A stretch of 64,000 nt of DNA from Symbiodinium natans (GCA_905221605.1 CAJNDS010000662.1:1-64000); one strand, 5' to 3'. Shown: positions 1 through 11,879, counted from the stretch's first letter. The notes: generated by a model not told the origin, from the sequence alone. A program made the numbers and translations.

Positions 1-379
1 GGGGGGGGGGGGGGGTTGGGGGTTTAAGTTTAGGGTTTAGGGTTTAGGGTTTAGGGAGAGGGTGCGGGGTAGATTCCTGCGAAATGAGTGCCATCTCTGT
101 CGCTTTCCTTCGGGTGGGCTGGCAACGTAGCGTTTTCATTCTCGGGGCTGCACTTCTGACCCTAAACCCCAAACCCCAAACCCTAACCCCAAATCCTAAA
201 CCCTAGACCCCAAATCCTAAACCCTAAACCCCAAACCCCAAACCCCAAGCCCTAAACCCTAGACCCCAAATCCTAAACCCTAAACCCCAAACCCCAAACC
301 CCAAACCCTAAACCCCAAACCCTAAGCCCTCAGCCCTAAACCCTAAACCCTAAACCCTACACCCAAGGCCCCTGGGCAG
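1..379. repeat. Telomere-like tracts at left edge
   Basis: A poly-G run (1-15) is followed by TTTAGGG units, a unique stretch at about 60-155, then CCCTAAA and CCCCAAA units to 360. This is probably intron of the gene that continues at 380. No exon was seen here. Confidence 0.6.
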
Positions 380-3300
380 CACCGGGCTCCTGGCGACCTC
401 CTCCTTGGACGCGCGGTCCATGCAGTTGGGTGCTGCAGGTGCCCGTTCGGGGGTTTAGGGTTTAGGGTTTAGGGTTTAGGGTGTAGGGTTTAGGGTTTAG
501 GGTCTAGTGATCATGCATGGCAAGCCACTTGGAGGTTCATGGTTTGGTAATGCAAGTATAACTGTGCCCAGTAGTGAGGTAGTCAAGGATGCTTGTCCAA
601 ATGGGTTACATATACCCTAAACCCTAAACCCTAAACCCCAAACCCTATGTCAGCCTGAATGGGGTTGTAAGTACACCTCTACTTGGGTTGCAAGTGGAAC
701 CTCCAAGCCAGGGGACAAAGCATCTCCTGCCGAGCAGCCTGGCCCTTAGTCATGTTCTGGCGACGTGGGTCCTCAAGTCAGAGCCAAGGTTTCAGAGTTT
801 AGGGCTTAGGGCTTAGGGCTTTTAGGGTTTAGGGTTTAGGGTTTAGGGAGGCCCTAAAACCCTGAGCCCAAAAAAAAACCCAAATCCCTGACTCCCTGAA
901 CCCTGAATCCAAGACTTCGAGTTTGCTGAAGGAGTCCGCGTACTCGGAATCGTTTAGGGCTAAGGGTTTAGGGTTGGAACGACGCGCCGCTCTCACTTGG
1001 CAATCTGATGCATGATTGCTGATTCGGTAGACTACTTAATGTGCCCATCATAGGGGGGGGGGGTTGATCTAGAGGTCCTTCTGGGAAATAGCTAGGGTCT
1101 GTATGAGTTTAGAAGGGAAGTCGGGTGATTTTGGGCACAGGTATCTCGATCAACTAATTACCCATATGAAGATTTGTTCAAGTTGTTCTTCATCGCAACA
1201 ACAATGAACCTTCACGATGCAGAAATCTATTCTGTACAAGCCAGTGACGCGCAACGAGCATCAGTAGCGCCAGTACCATATACTGAGCGCCATTGACCCG
1301 AGCTGTAAACTGCGCCGTTCACCCGAACTAAACCCGAAACCCCAAACCCTAAACCCTAAACGCTAAACCCTAAACCCTTTGTGCAACTAAGGTGCAACTT
1401 ATTGCTCACAACTGTCGAGGCACTCTTCGCGTGCGAAGTTTTCGCAGAGTCGGCATTTCAGGGAGCAAGGTGAGGCTTGATTGTGGCTTGGGACTTATAA
1501 CCTAACTTAGGGTCCTTATAACCCAATTTAGGGCCCTTATAACTCTACTTATAGCTAGGGGGCCCCACCCTGTAGGGCTTTAGGGTTCAGAGGCTTAGGG
1601 TTTAGGGTTTGGGGTTTTAGGGTTCGGAGGCTTAGGGTTTAGGGTGTAAGGGTGTTTGGGGAGCTACAAGCATGTCCTTTTGCCCTCAGCCCTAGGCCCT
1701 TGCCTACAAAAGCCAACGGCCACATGTTCCGCAAGCTGTGTAGATTAGATCCGTGAACCCTAAACCCCAAACCCGAAGCTGACCCCTTAGGTTAAGGGTG
1801 CAGTGCTTCGCGCTCACCAGGCTTGACATCGGTTTAGGGGCTTGAAGAAGCGAGGGTCCGATGCTGCAGAAGAGTGTTTTTGGCCACTACTCCGATCCTC
1901 CTTAAGTTCATTCCAGGCTTTCTCTGAAGCTCTGAAGCTCTAAACCCTAAACCCTAAACCCTAAACCCTAAAATCTAACCCTAAACCCTAATAAGGGTTT
2001 GGGCCCTCCACGTTGGGGCGGGGTGTTGAGGGTTTCCTGCGGGCTTGCCATGAAAGCACCAGGCCAAGCAAAAGATCAAACAGAGTAGCCCGTTCAGTTT
2101 AGGCAACTCGGCTTTTTGGGCGAACACCTCTAAAGCTACTAAAGACTCAAACCACACACCCCCTCAAGCTCCAAACCCCTAAATCCCTAATACCTCAAAA
2201 CCCTGAACCCTTTAAACCCAAACCTCGCGACCCTAAACTACGTACACGCCTAAGCCCACCCTAAACCTAAACCCTAAGCCCCAAGCCCTAAACCCTAAGC
2301 CTCAACCTTAAAAGTCCTAAGTTCCAGGGGTGGCTCGTCACCGAGAAGCGCTCCCTGCAGGATATTGCTTTTGCAGAAGTGCAGGCCGTTTAGGGTTTAG
2401 GGTTTAGGGTTTAGGGTTTAGGGTTTAGGGTTCCCAATTAAGGCGGTTCTGGGTTTAAAGGTTAGAGTTGAGGGATGCCCCCTCCCCCCAGCTACCAATT
2501 TTCAAGCTCTAGTCTAGGGCTGTACGGGTTTAGGGTTTAGGGTTTAGGGTTTAGGGTTTAGGGTTTAGGGTTTAGGGGTAAACCCCGGAATTTCCCGTTA
2601 ACACTTTTGATCTCTGCTCCTGCATTCACGGATTCGGGGTTCAGGTCATGGCTGCATGTCAGACTAACTTCTTTGACGTTTTGGCTTGAAGGAAATGGAC
2701 GTGACATGGGTCCACGAACTGGAAGGTTACATGTGCGTTTGGGATTTAGGGTTTAGGGTTTAGGGTTTAGGGTTCACTTGCATCAAGTGGTAGGATTGTG
2801 AGTGTCGGGCATGGGGCAACAGAACACCGGCCTTTCGTGAGGCCTCAGGAACACCCAGACCCGAAGGACCTAAACTCCAACTTTAAGCTTTCAACGCCAA
2901 GCCTCAGGCCCTAAACCACACCACCCTAAACCCTAAGCTCTAATCCCCTGAAACTTTACGCTCGAAGAACCCGACCTCTCCTAAAACAGGTCTCGGACAT
3001 GGGTTGCTTCGACTCGGTGAACGCGGAGTACAGCAGGCTCGCAGGGGTGCAGGTTTGAGGGTTGAGGGTTTAGGGTCGAGGGTTTGGGGTTTGGGGTGTA
3101 GGGTTGAGGGTTGAGGGTTGAGGGTTGAGGGTTTGCGGTTGCAGGTTTGGGGTTGAGGGTCGAAACTCTTGCTGCTTTTCGACATCGGGGTTCGCCAAAT
3201 GCCAACTGTCATCGCTTTTGGTGTTCTTGGAGGACATCCGGAGCATGAAAGTCGACTTGTCTCTAGGATGCCCAGTAGTACCCTTATTCCCTTTTTGGGG

Positions 3301-6300
3301 GGTTTAGGTTCCCTTATAAACCCCTTTAAGAAAAAAAGGGCACCTTTTTCAAGCCTAGGTTACTGGGCAGGCTAGGTCTTGTGTAGCCTTGTAGCACACA
3401 TGTATACAAACGGAGAACGCCGAGGACTTCCAGAGCTCTTGTGGCTCGAAAGTCGGCCTTGGTAGCACAAGCGTAGTACGTGGAGGATGTCAGGAACTCC
3501 GGTGGCATCAGTTCTTCATAATCTGTGAACTTTTCTTGTCCCTATGTATTTCGGGCCCTTAATTGCCGAACTCATCAACCCTACAGTACTCCCTAAACCC
3601 TAAACACCCTGCGAAGATTCATGACAGTACTCGTACTGACGGTTATGGGTCCTTCGCCCCAAGCCCTACAAGCCCAATTGCCAATTTCGGCCCTGGTTTC
3701 AGGGTTTCGGGTTTTAGGGCGTCGGGAGAAAACCCTATGAGGTTTCGGAACCCCTGCTCAGATGCCCTGGCGCAGGCATTTCACGTCAAATCCCCCAGCA
3801 CGTGTCTGCATTGAGACGGCGCTGCCCCAAGGCGGAGAGCGGAGGGTCAGGCTTTAGGGTTTGCGGGTAGGGATTCGCGCATGCAGACCTACCCACCCCA
3901 CTTACAACTCTCATGGAGTTAATGAATGCCTCCTGTGAATTTCCACAGCAACACATATGAAACTCTTCACTTGTATAGGCCGCCCAAGAGTTGTGTCACA
4001 TGGGTCGCTTGGAGTACTTGTGTCCCCTGGGGTCAAGGCGAATGTGGACACTTGACACTTGGGGACACTGCACTCACTTGGTCACTTGGAGCACTTTGGA
4101 ACACTTTGGAGCACCAAAAAACACTCAGGTCACTTGGGCACTCTTGCGCTGGGGGGTCACTTGTGACACGAACACCTGGGAGCACTGGCACTGGGGGACG
4201 CTTCATTCGCTCAGTGACTTGGGACACTTGGGCCGGATCCCTCCCAGGGGTCTGCCACAGCAGGTCACTGTTAGGGTGCACAAGGCTCCGCACGGTCAAT
4301 TCCTACACGCAACTTCAGAACAGAAGGCTAGTTGTGTTGAGTATAGGGCTTTAGGGTTTAGGGTGTCTATGGGAAGTTACATGGTCACTTGATACGAGTC
4401 CCTTACCTTCTCGAAAGGGTTCTGAGATTCTGAAGTATGGGCCCTTGGGTTTTAGAGAGAATACCAGGGGGTATATAAGGTTCCCCGACCATGGGCCCAT
4501 ATTCACGGAACATGCAACTATCCCAAGAGGATCCTAAACCCTATAAACCCTATAAATCCTATAAACCCTATAAACCCTGTAAACCCTGTAAACCCTATAA
4601 ACCCTATAAACCCATAAACCCCTAAACCCTAAACCCTAAACCCTTTAGTGCTTCAGGGCTGGGAGCTTGATCAAACTCCCACGACATGCTCCTAGAATGC
4701 CATCTAAGAGAAGCCGAATCCCCAATCTCCGTGCGGCATAAGGGCTTACGATTTCAGGTTTCAGGGTTCCAGGGTTTAGGGTTTCAGCGTTTCAGGGTTT
4801 AGGGTGTAGGGTTTGAAGTTTCAGAAGACCTTTAGGAATACCTCCAGGATGCTTAGACAGGTGGGGCCCAGATTCGGACCAGTTTAGTACTCTATACTCT
4901 TTCAAAGGGGATGTACTGAAGTACATAGTGAATACTTGGGCCTGCAAGTACCTCCTACATAGGGACCCTAGGCCCGAGATTCCAACTATGACACTTGGGC
5001 CCTTAGGTCCTGTAAGCCCTATACCCGAATCCCGTTTGGGGGTTTAGGGGTTTAGGGTTTAGCGTTTAGGGTCACATCTCTGATGTCTTAGCTTTTCTGC
5101 CAGAGTACCAAAGCCCTCATGTCTCTCTATATGCCAGCTGCTAGACGCCCCTTAGCACCCGAAAAACCCAGAACATCACTTTACACAGCCGTGGCCCTTA
5201 ACTTAACCTACACCCTAAACCCCAAATAAACCCTAAACCCCTAACCCCCCAAAGTGCAAAACCGAACACGTAGCTTGCCGCTTCAGGTGTTCACGTTCGA
5301 CTCAGACTCCTTCTTCGAGCCTCTGAAGGCAGACGAGTTGTGAAGCCTGACCCTTGACCTGGGTCTAGGGTTTAAGGGCCATCGAAGCGTCTAGGGTTTC
5401 AGGGCTTTTAGGGTTTTACGGTTTCAGGGCTTAAGGGTTTAGGGGTTTAAGTTGTGAACCCTGACCCTTGACCTGGGTCTAGGGTTTAAGTGCCATCTAA
5501 GCGTCTAGGGTTTCATGGTTTTTAGGGTTTTACGGTTTCAGGGATCAAGGGTTTAGGGGTTTAAGTTGTGAACCCTGACCCTTGACCTGGGGAAGGGTTT
5601 AAGGGCCATCTAAGGGTCTAGGGTTTTGGGGTTTTAGGGTCTTAGGGTTTTAGGAGGCCTAAACTTTAACTAAACCACCATGACCCTTCTAAAGACTAAA
5701 GACATAAACCGAACACATCCCAAAAGACCCTAAGCTCAAAGTACTGGTTCCTTCTATACGTTCAACAGATGGGTTTGGGGTTTAGGTTTAGGGTTTGGGG
5801 GGGCGGGTTGAGGGTTTGGCGTTCTAAATATCCCAGAGCGCCACTGATCGTGCAATTGTGGCATTAGGGCTTTTAGCATCAACTTACCGGAATCCTCAAC
5901 CTTTCACCCTGAACCCTATAAAGCCTTAACCCTCAACCCTAAACCACTCAAAGTTTGTCGGCTCCGACTTGTGTGTGCTCTTTACGTCCAAGCCTTAAGC
6001 ACCAGCCCTAAACCCTAAACCCCAAACCCTAAACCCTAAACCCTAAACCCTATTGAAGTCCCAACTGGAGGCCCTGAGCCCTGGATCCCCCAAGCCAGGG
6101 CAACTGCTTTGGGTTCAGGGCTTTGGGTTCAGGGTTAAGGGGGTTTGGGGGTTCGGAGGTTCAATGGCTTGGGGTTGCTTGGCTATTTAGTACTTCAGTC
6201 CCAGACTAAGTCTAATCGCGCAACCTTTCCGACCTCAAAGAGCCTGTTGGGGGGGGGGGGGGGGGGCAAGCTACCTGTAAGCGTTCAACAGAATGCAATT

Positions 6301-9300
6301 TTGGGCAGTGTTGTGTTTGGGGCATAGGGCCCCTGCCTTAAACTCAAGAGGAGTTGCCACTGAGGGGTTCTGGTAGACGTTCTGTAGGCGTTTGGACCCT
6401 ATAAGCCCTAAACCCCTATAAACCCTAAAACCTAAACCCTGGGTTGTTGAGGTGTTTTTCGGGGGGTTTAGCCCTCAACCCAAAACCCCTAAAACCCTAA
6501 AACCCAAAACCTTAAGCCAAAACCCGTGGGTTTTTGAGGTTTTTTTGGTGGGTTTGGCCGTTTGGCCTCGGGAGGTCCGCCGAACAGTCGCGACGGCCTA
6601 CGGGTGCAGTCCATCTCCACCTGGGCGATGGCATGCATCGGCCCGTATTCTCAGGCCCACCTTCGGTTTAGGGTTTAGGGTTTAGGGTTTAGGGTTTAGG
6701 GTTTAGGGTTTAGGGTTTAGGGTTGAGCTTAGGGTTTAGGGTTTCGGGTTTGATCTCAATAGCGAATTAGGGAATTCGGATCCATGTTATTCTAATCCTG
6801 CAAGGAGTCTATATGAGGGCATTTGAGGAGAAATTTTCCAGCAAGAACAAGAAACGCTCAACCCTGAAGCCGGAACCCCAGAACCCGGCGGAGCGCCAAG
6901 GACTTAAACTCCTATAGCGCTGAACCCAAAACTTTGGCCCTAAACGGCCACTAAACCCTAAACCCATACGCCCTGAACCCTGAAACCGAACCTCTGAGAA
7001 CCCTTCCCCTAGCTTCCAAATTACCCGAATACTCGGATAGCTTGTAACCGGGTTACAAGCCAACCTGGAACTGGTAACCTATCTAAGGCCAGTCAAGGGG
7101 ATTGTGTTGCAAGTAGCCCTAAACCCTAAACCTTAAACCTAAGGGTTTAGGGTTTAGGGTTTAGGGTAACCCAGCCCCGAACCTGAACCAGGAAGGAACC
7201 CTAAAACCCCTTAACACACCAAAAAACCCTCAGACCCGAAAGGCTTTGGGGCCCGAAGACCCTCAACCCTAACCTTAAACCCTGAACCTTAAAACCCCAA
7301 GCACTAAACTCTAAAGCCCCAAAGCTCACTAAACCGCACCACAGCTCTACAAACTCTAAAGCCCTAAGCCCAAAATCCTAGACCCTAAACCCCTAAGCCT
7401 TAAACCCTAAACCCTAACAACCCCTAAAGAGCCAAATATCCTCCCCCAAAACCGGCCTTAAACCCTAAACGGCCCTAAACCCTAAGAACCCCGAAAGAGC
7501 CCTAAAAGCCTCCCCCAAAACCGAACCCTAAACCCTAAACCCTAAACCCTAAACCCTAAACCCTAAACCCTAAACCCTAAACCCTAAACCCTAAACCCTA
7601 AACCCTAAACGCTCTGAATTTTCACGCAGGCGCAGCGTGTGTCCTCCCGGCTACTCTCGTCGGGGGTGCTGGGCCTGGTGCCAGGAGCTGAGGTTTAGGG
7701 TTTAGGGTTTAGGGTTTAGGGTTTAGGGTCTAGGGTTTAGGGTTTAGGGTTTAGGGTTTAGGGTCTAGGGTTTAGGGTTTAGGGTTTAGGTTTTAGGTTT
7801 TAGGGTTAGGGTTTAGAGTCTTAGGGTTCATGGGTTGTTAGGAGTATGGTTAGAGGCAACCTAAGTAAGGCTCTGGCCACTGTTTTAGCTCTACATACAA
7901 CCCCAGCTAAAACCCTAAACCCTAAGCCCTAAATTTTAATGTTACATGGGTTTACGAAAACCGGGGACCGCTAAAAGAGACCACTACATAGTAGGATCAC
8001 GTTATAATAAGAACGCCCCAGTAAGGTACCCCTAATGTCGTAAACCCCCCCGCATGTGCCCATGAGCCTCCAGGTTAGCGGGTCCAGGAACTCGAGGTTT
8101 AGGGTTCAGGTTTTTGGGGTTTTGGGGTTTGGGGTTTAGGGTTTAGGGTTTAGGGTTTAGGGTTTAGGGTTTAGGGTCGCTGGTTTCGGAAGATTGGACC
8201 TACAGTGGCTGATGCCGACTTGTTCAACCCTTGTTCGGGCTTGGGGATGTTTTAGGTTTCGGTTTGGGTAGTCTACGGTGCCGGGTTAGTGGTTTAGGTT
8301 TGGGTAGCCAGGGCTTTGGGGATTTATAGGTTGCCTTGTTTCACACCCATGCACCCCTGGGAGGATCTAGCGGTTTAGGGGGTTTAGGGTTTAGGGTTAG
8401 GGTTTAGGGTTTAGGGTTTAGGGTTTAGGGTTTAGGGTTTAGGGTTTAGGGTTTAGGGTTTAGGGTTTAGGGTTTAGGGTTTAGGGTTTAGGGTTCAGTT
8501 CTTTTAGGGCCCAACTTCGCACCTAATGCTGCCATGGGGGGGGGGGGGGGGGGGGGGGCTTCATAAGACATACCGAGAGGGGGTCAACTTGCTAGATCCT
8601 GACACCCCCGAAACGGTAAGTTTAAGGAATGACATCGCATCTAAGCTTGGAACCATGGGCCCTTAGTATGGTCCCGGGATCCGAAGTATGTGCCCTTATT
8701 ATATATATTATATAGTGTACATAGCGGTTATATACGGGCCCATACTTCCGACCCCTTATAGTAGGACCCCAAGGGGGCCCAAGAATTTAGGGCTTTTATA
8801 AAGAAAACCCGGTTGTTTGCAAACAGGGTTTTTATAAAAGCCCTCTTGGCAAACCCGTTTTTTTAATGGAAACCCCACATGAATTCACGAGGGGAGCCAA
8901 GATTTCGGGCGCAGAGGGCTTGGGACTGAGTCAGAACTGGCCTTGAGCGTGAACTAGAGGGGGCTCCCTAAACCTTAAACCCTAAACCCAACTGTAAACC
9001 CTAAACCCTAAACCCTAACCCTATGAGTCATTCCCGCCATCACTGGCACTTGGTTGTGGAGCACCTCACCACGCTGCCCAAGCTGGCTTACCCCAGTTCT
9101 CTCCGTCCCGGCGCGAGCTATCTGTTCCATCGTTCCATCTTTGGGAGAAGATTTGCCACGCCTTCAGTCGCGTGGTAGATGGGTGCACCAACGCACTTTG
9201 TCTCACTACATACAAGAGCTGGGTGCTGTGCACGTGCTCACTCAAGTTCCACTGGCTCCTCGGGTGCCTTTGCATCAGCTGGCCCTGATGTTTCCTTGGT

Positions 9301-9848
9301 TTAGGGGTTTGGGGTTTAGGGGTTTGGGGTTTAGGGTTTGGGGATGAATCTCTCCTTTAGGGCTGGAGAGTCCCCGAATCTTAAGCTCCGACACGTGGGT
9401 AGTTCTCTACATTAGGGTCCCGTTTTCGGGGAGGTTCCTTTGGCAAGGTGCCGGATTTTGTATCGGACCCCACTTGAGCCGCAACGCGCATTTGATCCCA
9501 GGCCACATTCCATGACGCTGCCGTCAGCAGAGGCGCCGCGACTCAAGGTAGAAGAACCCCATGGTTAGTTTTGATGTAGGGCTTAGGGTTGAGGGGGTCC
9601 ACCATGCCGCGCTTGCAGTGAGGGCGGTGTTTGCCGAGTCCTGTGAGAAGGCAGGGCTAAATTGCGCGCGCGTAGGGTTTTCATCGGCTGTGGCTCCCTT
9701 TAACCCCAAAACGTTGTCGGGTTTAGGGTTTAGGGTTCAGGGTTTAGGGCATCCCTTCCTCACTGGCACATGGGAACTTTGGCCATAGGCTGCTGCTGCC
9801 ATACGGCTGGGTGAGGAGGAGAGGGCTCAGAAGGCTCTGAGCATGTAG
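380..9848 (+). CDS. DPH6: DPH6-type diphthine-ammonia ligase, C-terminal two thirds, multi-exon
   Basis: DPH6 makes the last step of diphthamide synthesis on elongation factor 2 in the cytosol, using ATP and ammonium. Exons read by eye: 380-452 (least sure), 738-796, 914-951, 1141-1272, 1392-1469, 1804-1831, 1870-1916, 2328-2387, 2990-3052, 3777-3850, 6588-6665, 7638-7692, 9179-9298, 9621-9720 and 9790-9848 (stop TAG). From 738 they form one frame of about 329 residues. Family-like motifs, from memory: YEDLFKLFF then LHDAEI and SVAPV; SLQDIAFAEVQAVSDM with VNAEYSRLAG; NPPARVCIETALP; VQSISTWAMACIGPYSQAHL; LLSSGVLGLVPG. The last four fit the two RidA-like modules that follow the ATP-binding domain in plant and fungal DPH6. 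The N-terminal SGGKDS domain is not in the window, and the usual GEGGEYE motif is not intact. Introns at 1917 and 3851 have GC donors. Four joins need a 1-2 nt repeat at the intron ends to be used once. A stop at 1294-1296 is avoided by the donor at 1273. Confidence 0.72.
453..737 (+). other. Intron with nested hairpin element and telomere-like insert
   Basis: The intron opens GTTTAGGG and ends GCCGAGCAG. Inside, about 527-704, is a copy of the element with CTTGGAGGTTCATGG / CCTCCAAG inverted ends. That copy is itself split by a CCCTAAA tract at about 613-646. Confidence 0.5.
3267..3371. mobile_element. Short hairpin element, GATGCCCAGTAG family, copy 1
   Basis: The ends are imperfect inverted repeats (CCCAGTA... 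/ ...TACTGGG), and the element is flanked by CTAG on both sides. Removing it and one CTAG leaves an open frame on the minus strand (about 3508 down to 3150) that reads through the site, with LTSSTYYACATKADFRATRA on one side and DKSTFMLRMSSKNTKSDDSW on the other. It lies inside a large intron of the DPH6 model on the plus strand. Either a minus-strand gene is nested there or the frame is chance. Confidence 0.6.
3851..6587 (+). other. 2.7-kb GC-AG intron of the DPH6 model
   Basis: The donor is AG|GCTTTAGGG and the acceptor CGAACAG|T, and the join is in frame (codon AGT). It holds irregular CACTTGG-type tandem repeats (about 3990-4260), CCCTATAAA units (4541-4625), hairpin remnants around 4430-4510 and 4900-4985, and a roughly 115-bp tandem duplication with CTGACCCTTGACCTGG at about 5347-5660. 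Telomere-like words are spread throughout. A longer open frame at 3926-4354 follows the repeats and is not called. Confidence 0.6.
7517..7611. repeat. CCCTAAA array
   Basis: About 13 units on the left of the exon at 7638-7692, which runs directly into a TTTAGGG array (7693-7790). This is the clearest CCCTAAA / exon / TTTAGGG module. Confidence 0.95.
8389..8492. repeat. TTTAGGG array
   Basis: Almost pure 7-bp units for about 100 bp. A run of about 22 G follows at 8536-8558. Confidence 0.95.
8797..8843. repeat. Near-perfect palindrome
   Basis: AGGGCTTTTATAAA pairs with TTTATAAAAGCCCT around a short centre. It lies in an intron, next to a larger inverted structure at about 8650-8785 (GGGCCCTTAGTATGG ... 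GGGGGCCC). Confidence 0.7.
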
Positions 9849-11515
9849 GTTCAGGGTTTAGGGTTTAGGGTTTAGGGTTCAGGGTTTCGGGTTTAGGGTT
9901 TAGGGTTTAGGGTTGGTTAAGGTTCCCTTATCACCCAAAAAGGGCACCTGTGCTATTCATAACTAGGTTACTCTTGGGTCTAGTAGAAGGTTGAGCACAT
10001 CTTGCTGTGCCCTTCTCATGCCTAGTCTTTAGTGTTTGGGGGTTGGGGGGTTTAGGGGGCTTGGGGTTAGGGACGCCAGACTCAGACTGCGTCAGATATG
10101 GGATAGGAGTTTGCTGCCGAACAGTCTGTCTGCAAAGCAGCTGACTCCCGGCAGCCAGGACTTGAGTGATGCTGTGGAATTGTTCCCATCTCATTGGTTG
10201 GCCCCTGTTATCAGGGCTTGTATACAGGCTAGCTTTGAAGGCCTAAGCCCTAAAACCAAATCCTGCTCTCAGAACCCACTCACCATGTCGACATAAACCC
10301 CAAGCCTCTAAGGCCTAAACCCTAAACCCTAAACCCTAAACCCCGTAAGCTCTTGAGCAAAAGACCAAGCTTTGAGCACCTGGGCCCCTCCTTGCTAAAC
10401 CCTAAACCCTAAGGCCCTAAACCCAGTACGCAACCACGAGAGACTCGAGCTTAGGGTTACATAAGGGGTTCGGGGTGGTTTAGGGCTTAGGGTTTAAGGT
10501 TTTTTCGTTTAGCTTCCGGAAATTTGAGGCTTAGAAGACGCCCTCAGCCAATACACAAACCCCATACACGAGATTCCCCTAAATCCCAAACCCAAAACTC
10601 CCCCAAACCCAAACCTAAAGGTCCCTAGACTCTAAGCCCGAAACCCTAATTAAACCCTAAACCCTAAACCCTAAACCCTAAACCCTGTAGGTTTTAGCTT
10701 TCAAGTGAGCCTACAGGACTCGGATCCCGACTCTCTCTGCGCAGCTCCCACTCAACTCGAGGTGCAGACTCTTACGTTTGGGGCGAGGGTTTAGGGTTTA
10801 GGGTTTAGGGTTTAGGGTTTAGGGTTTAGGGTTTAGGGTTTTAGGTTTAGTGGTTGAAGCTTTTGGGGGTATTTAGGGTTTGGGGGTGCAGGGTTTAGGC
10901 TTTGGGGCGCTTATTTGAGGTTTGGGGGTTTTGGGGTGCAGGGTTATTCAGGGTTTTGGGCTCGGGGTTTATTTAGGCGTTGGGGGGTTCAGGGTTCTCG
11001 GGTGTACATGTACTGGGTAGACTCTAGTGTTCAGGGTCTCTTGGGATTTGTAGGGGTTATAGGGTTTTGGGCCAAGTGTCTAGGTGTTTTTCAAGTTTCA
11101 GGTACTGTAGTCTCTCTTGTTAAGGGCTCAGGGGGCACTATTAGTTCGCCTGAGTTTGCAGGAATGCCGGACAGAACCCCTAAACTCAAGAACCTAAACC
11201 CCAAGAAACCCCCCCCCCCCCCCCCCAAAAAAAAAAAACAGCAACAACAAATCAAAAAAACAAAGAAAAGAACCCTGATACTCCCTGAAAGCCCTATAGG
11301 ACCTCCAAGCCCTAAGCACCCTGTATAAACCATATACATCCCATAAACGGCAAAATATGAGAGAGAAAGTCCTGAAAAAACAATCATGAGTGCCCAAGCC
11401 CAATAAGCCGCGCAATCCCTAAACACCCAAACCCTAGAAAGACATAGACCCTACAAAAACTTTAAACACATATATACATCCCATAAACCCTGCAAACCCT
11501 ATAAACACTTATGAC
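9849..11515. other. Telomere-like repeats and poly-C/poly-A tract
   Basis: Apart from the exon-like segment at 10080-10240, this holds TTTAGGG and CCCTAAA tracts (largest about 10780-10838). A fragment related to the GATGCCCAGTAG element lies at about 9917-9975, and a C16-A12 run at 11209-11240. Long open frames at 11091-11426 cross that homopolymer and are not called. Confidence 0.6.
10080..10240 (+). CDS. Exon-like segment, unknown protein
   Basis: After GACGCCAG the frame is open for 53 codons, with LRLRQIWDRSLLPNSLSAKQ early and AVELFPSHWLAPVIRACIQA late. It ends at GAAG|GCCTAAGCCC, a possible GC donor. I do not recognise the protein. The minus strand is also open here with plausible composition, so the strand is not certain. 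It follows the DPH6 stop by 230 bp and may begin the next gene. Confidence 0.4.
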
Positions 11516-11516
11516 T

Positions 11517-11617
11517 GGCTGGTTCTTAGTAGGGAATGAGGGAATGAGGTACCTACGCAACCCCATGAAGGGTAGATGTGTAGGGCCCCAATTCCCTCAT
11601 TCCTTACTAAGAACCAG
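11517..11617. mobile_element. Hairpin element, GGTTCTTAGTAGGGAATGAG family, copy 1
   Basis: The ends are long inverted repeats: CTGGTTCTTAGTAGGGAATG and its complement at the right end. A second copy lies at 35526-35628. There is no coding capacity, so it is MITE-like. Confidence 0.75.
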
Positions 11618-11730
11618 GCGATAAACGTTGCGCCCGCGTGCAATCCTCCAACAATCTCACAGCTTTAGGGAAGTTAGCCTCGGTCTAGCCAATCAGGCTT
11701 CGAACCCTAAATCCTCAATCCTCGACCCTA

Positions 11731-11830
11731 CCTGGGACCTTGTTTACCTACGCCGGACCTACGGTTTAGTAGTAAGTAGCCCCTATTTAGCAGGTAACCC
11801 TCAACAACTGCAGGTAAATAGGGTCCCAGG
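11731..11830. mobile_element. Hairpin element with CCTGGGACC / GGTCCCAGG ends
   Basis: Inverted ends of about 9-18 bp surround about 70 bp. A TTTAG word sits in the middle. It is MITE-like, and no second copy was found by eye. Confidence 0.5.
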
Positions 11831-11879
11831 TAAACCCTAGGCCCCAAACCCTAAACCGGCACAATTGATGTGCTGCCAG

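Noticed and set aside
3926-4392. Two plus-strand frames of 133-142 residues
   Set aside because: They cover irregular CACTTGG tandem repeats inside the DPH6 intron; both frames are open for the same reason.
11091-11426. Minus-strand frames with Phe/Cys-rich stretch
   Set aside because: They cross a C16-A12 homopolymer and change composition there; likely artefact.
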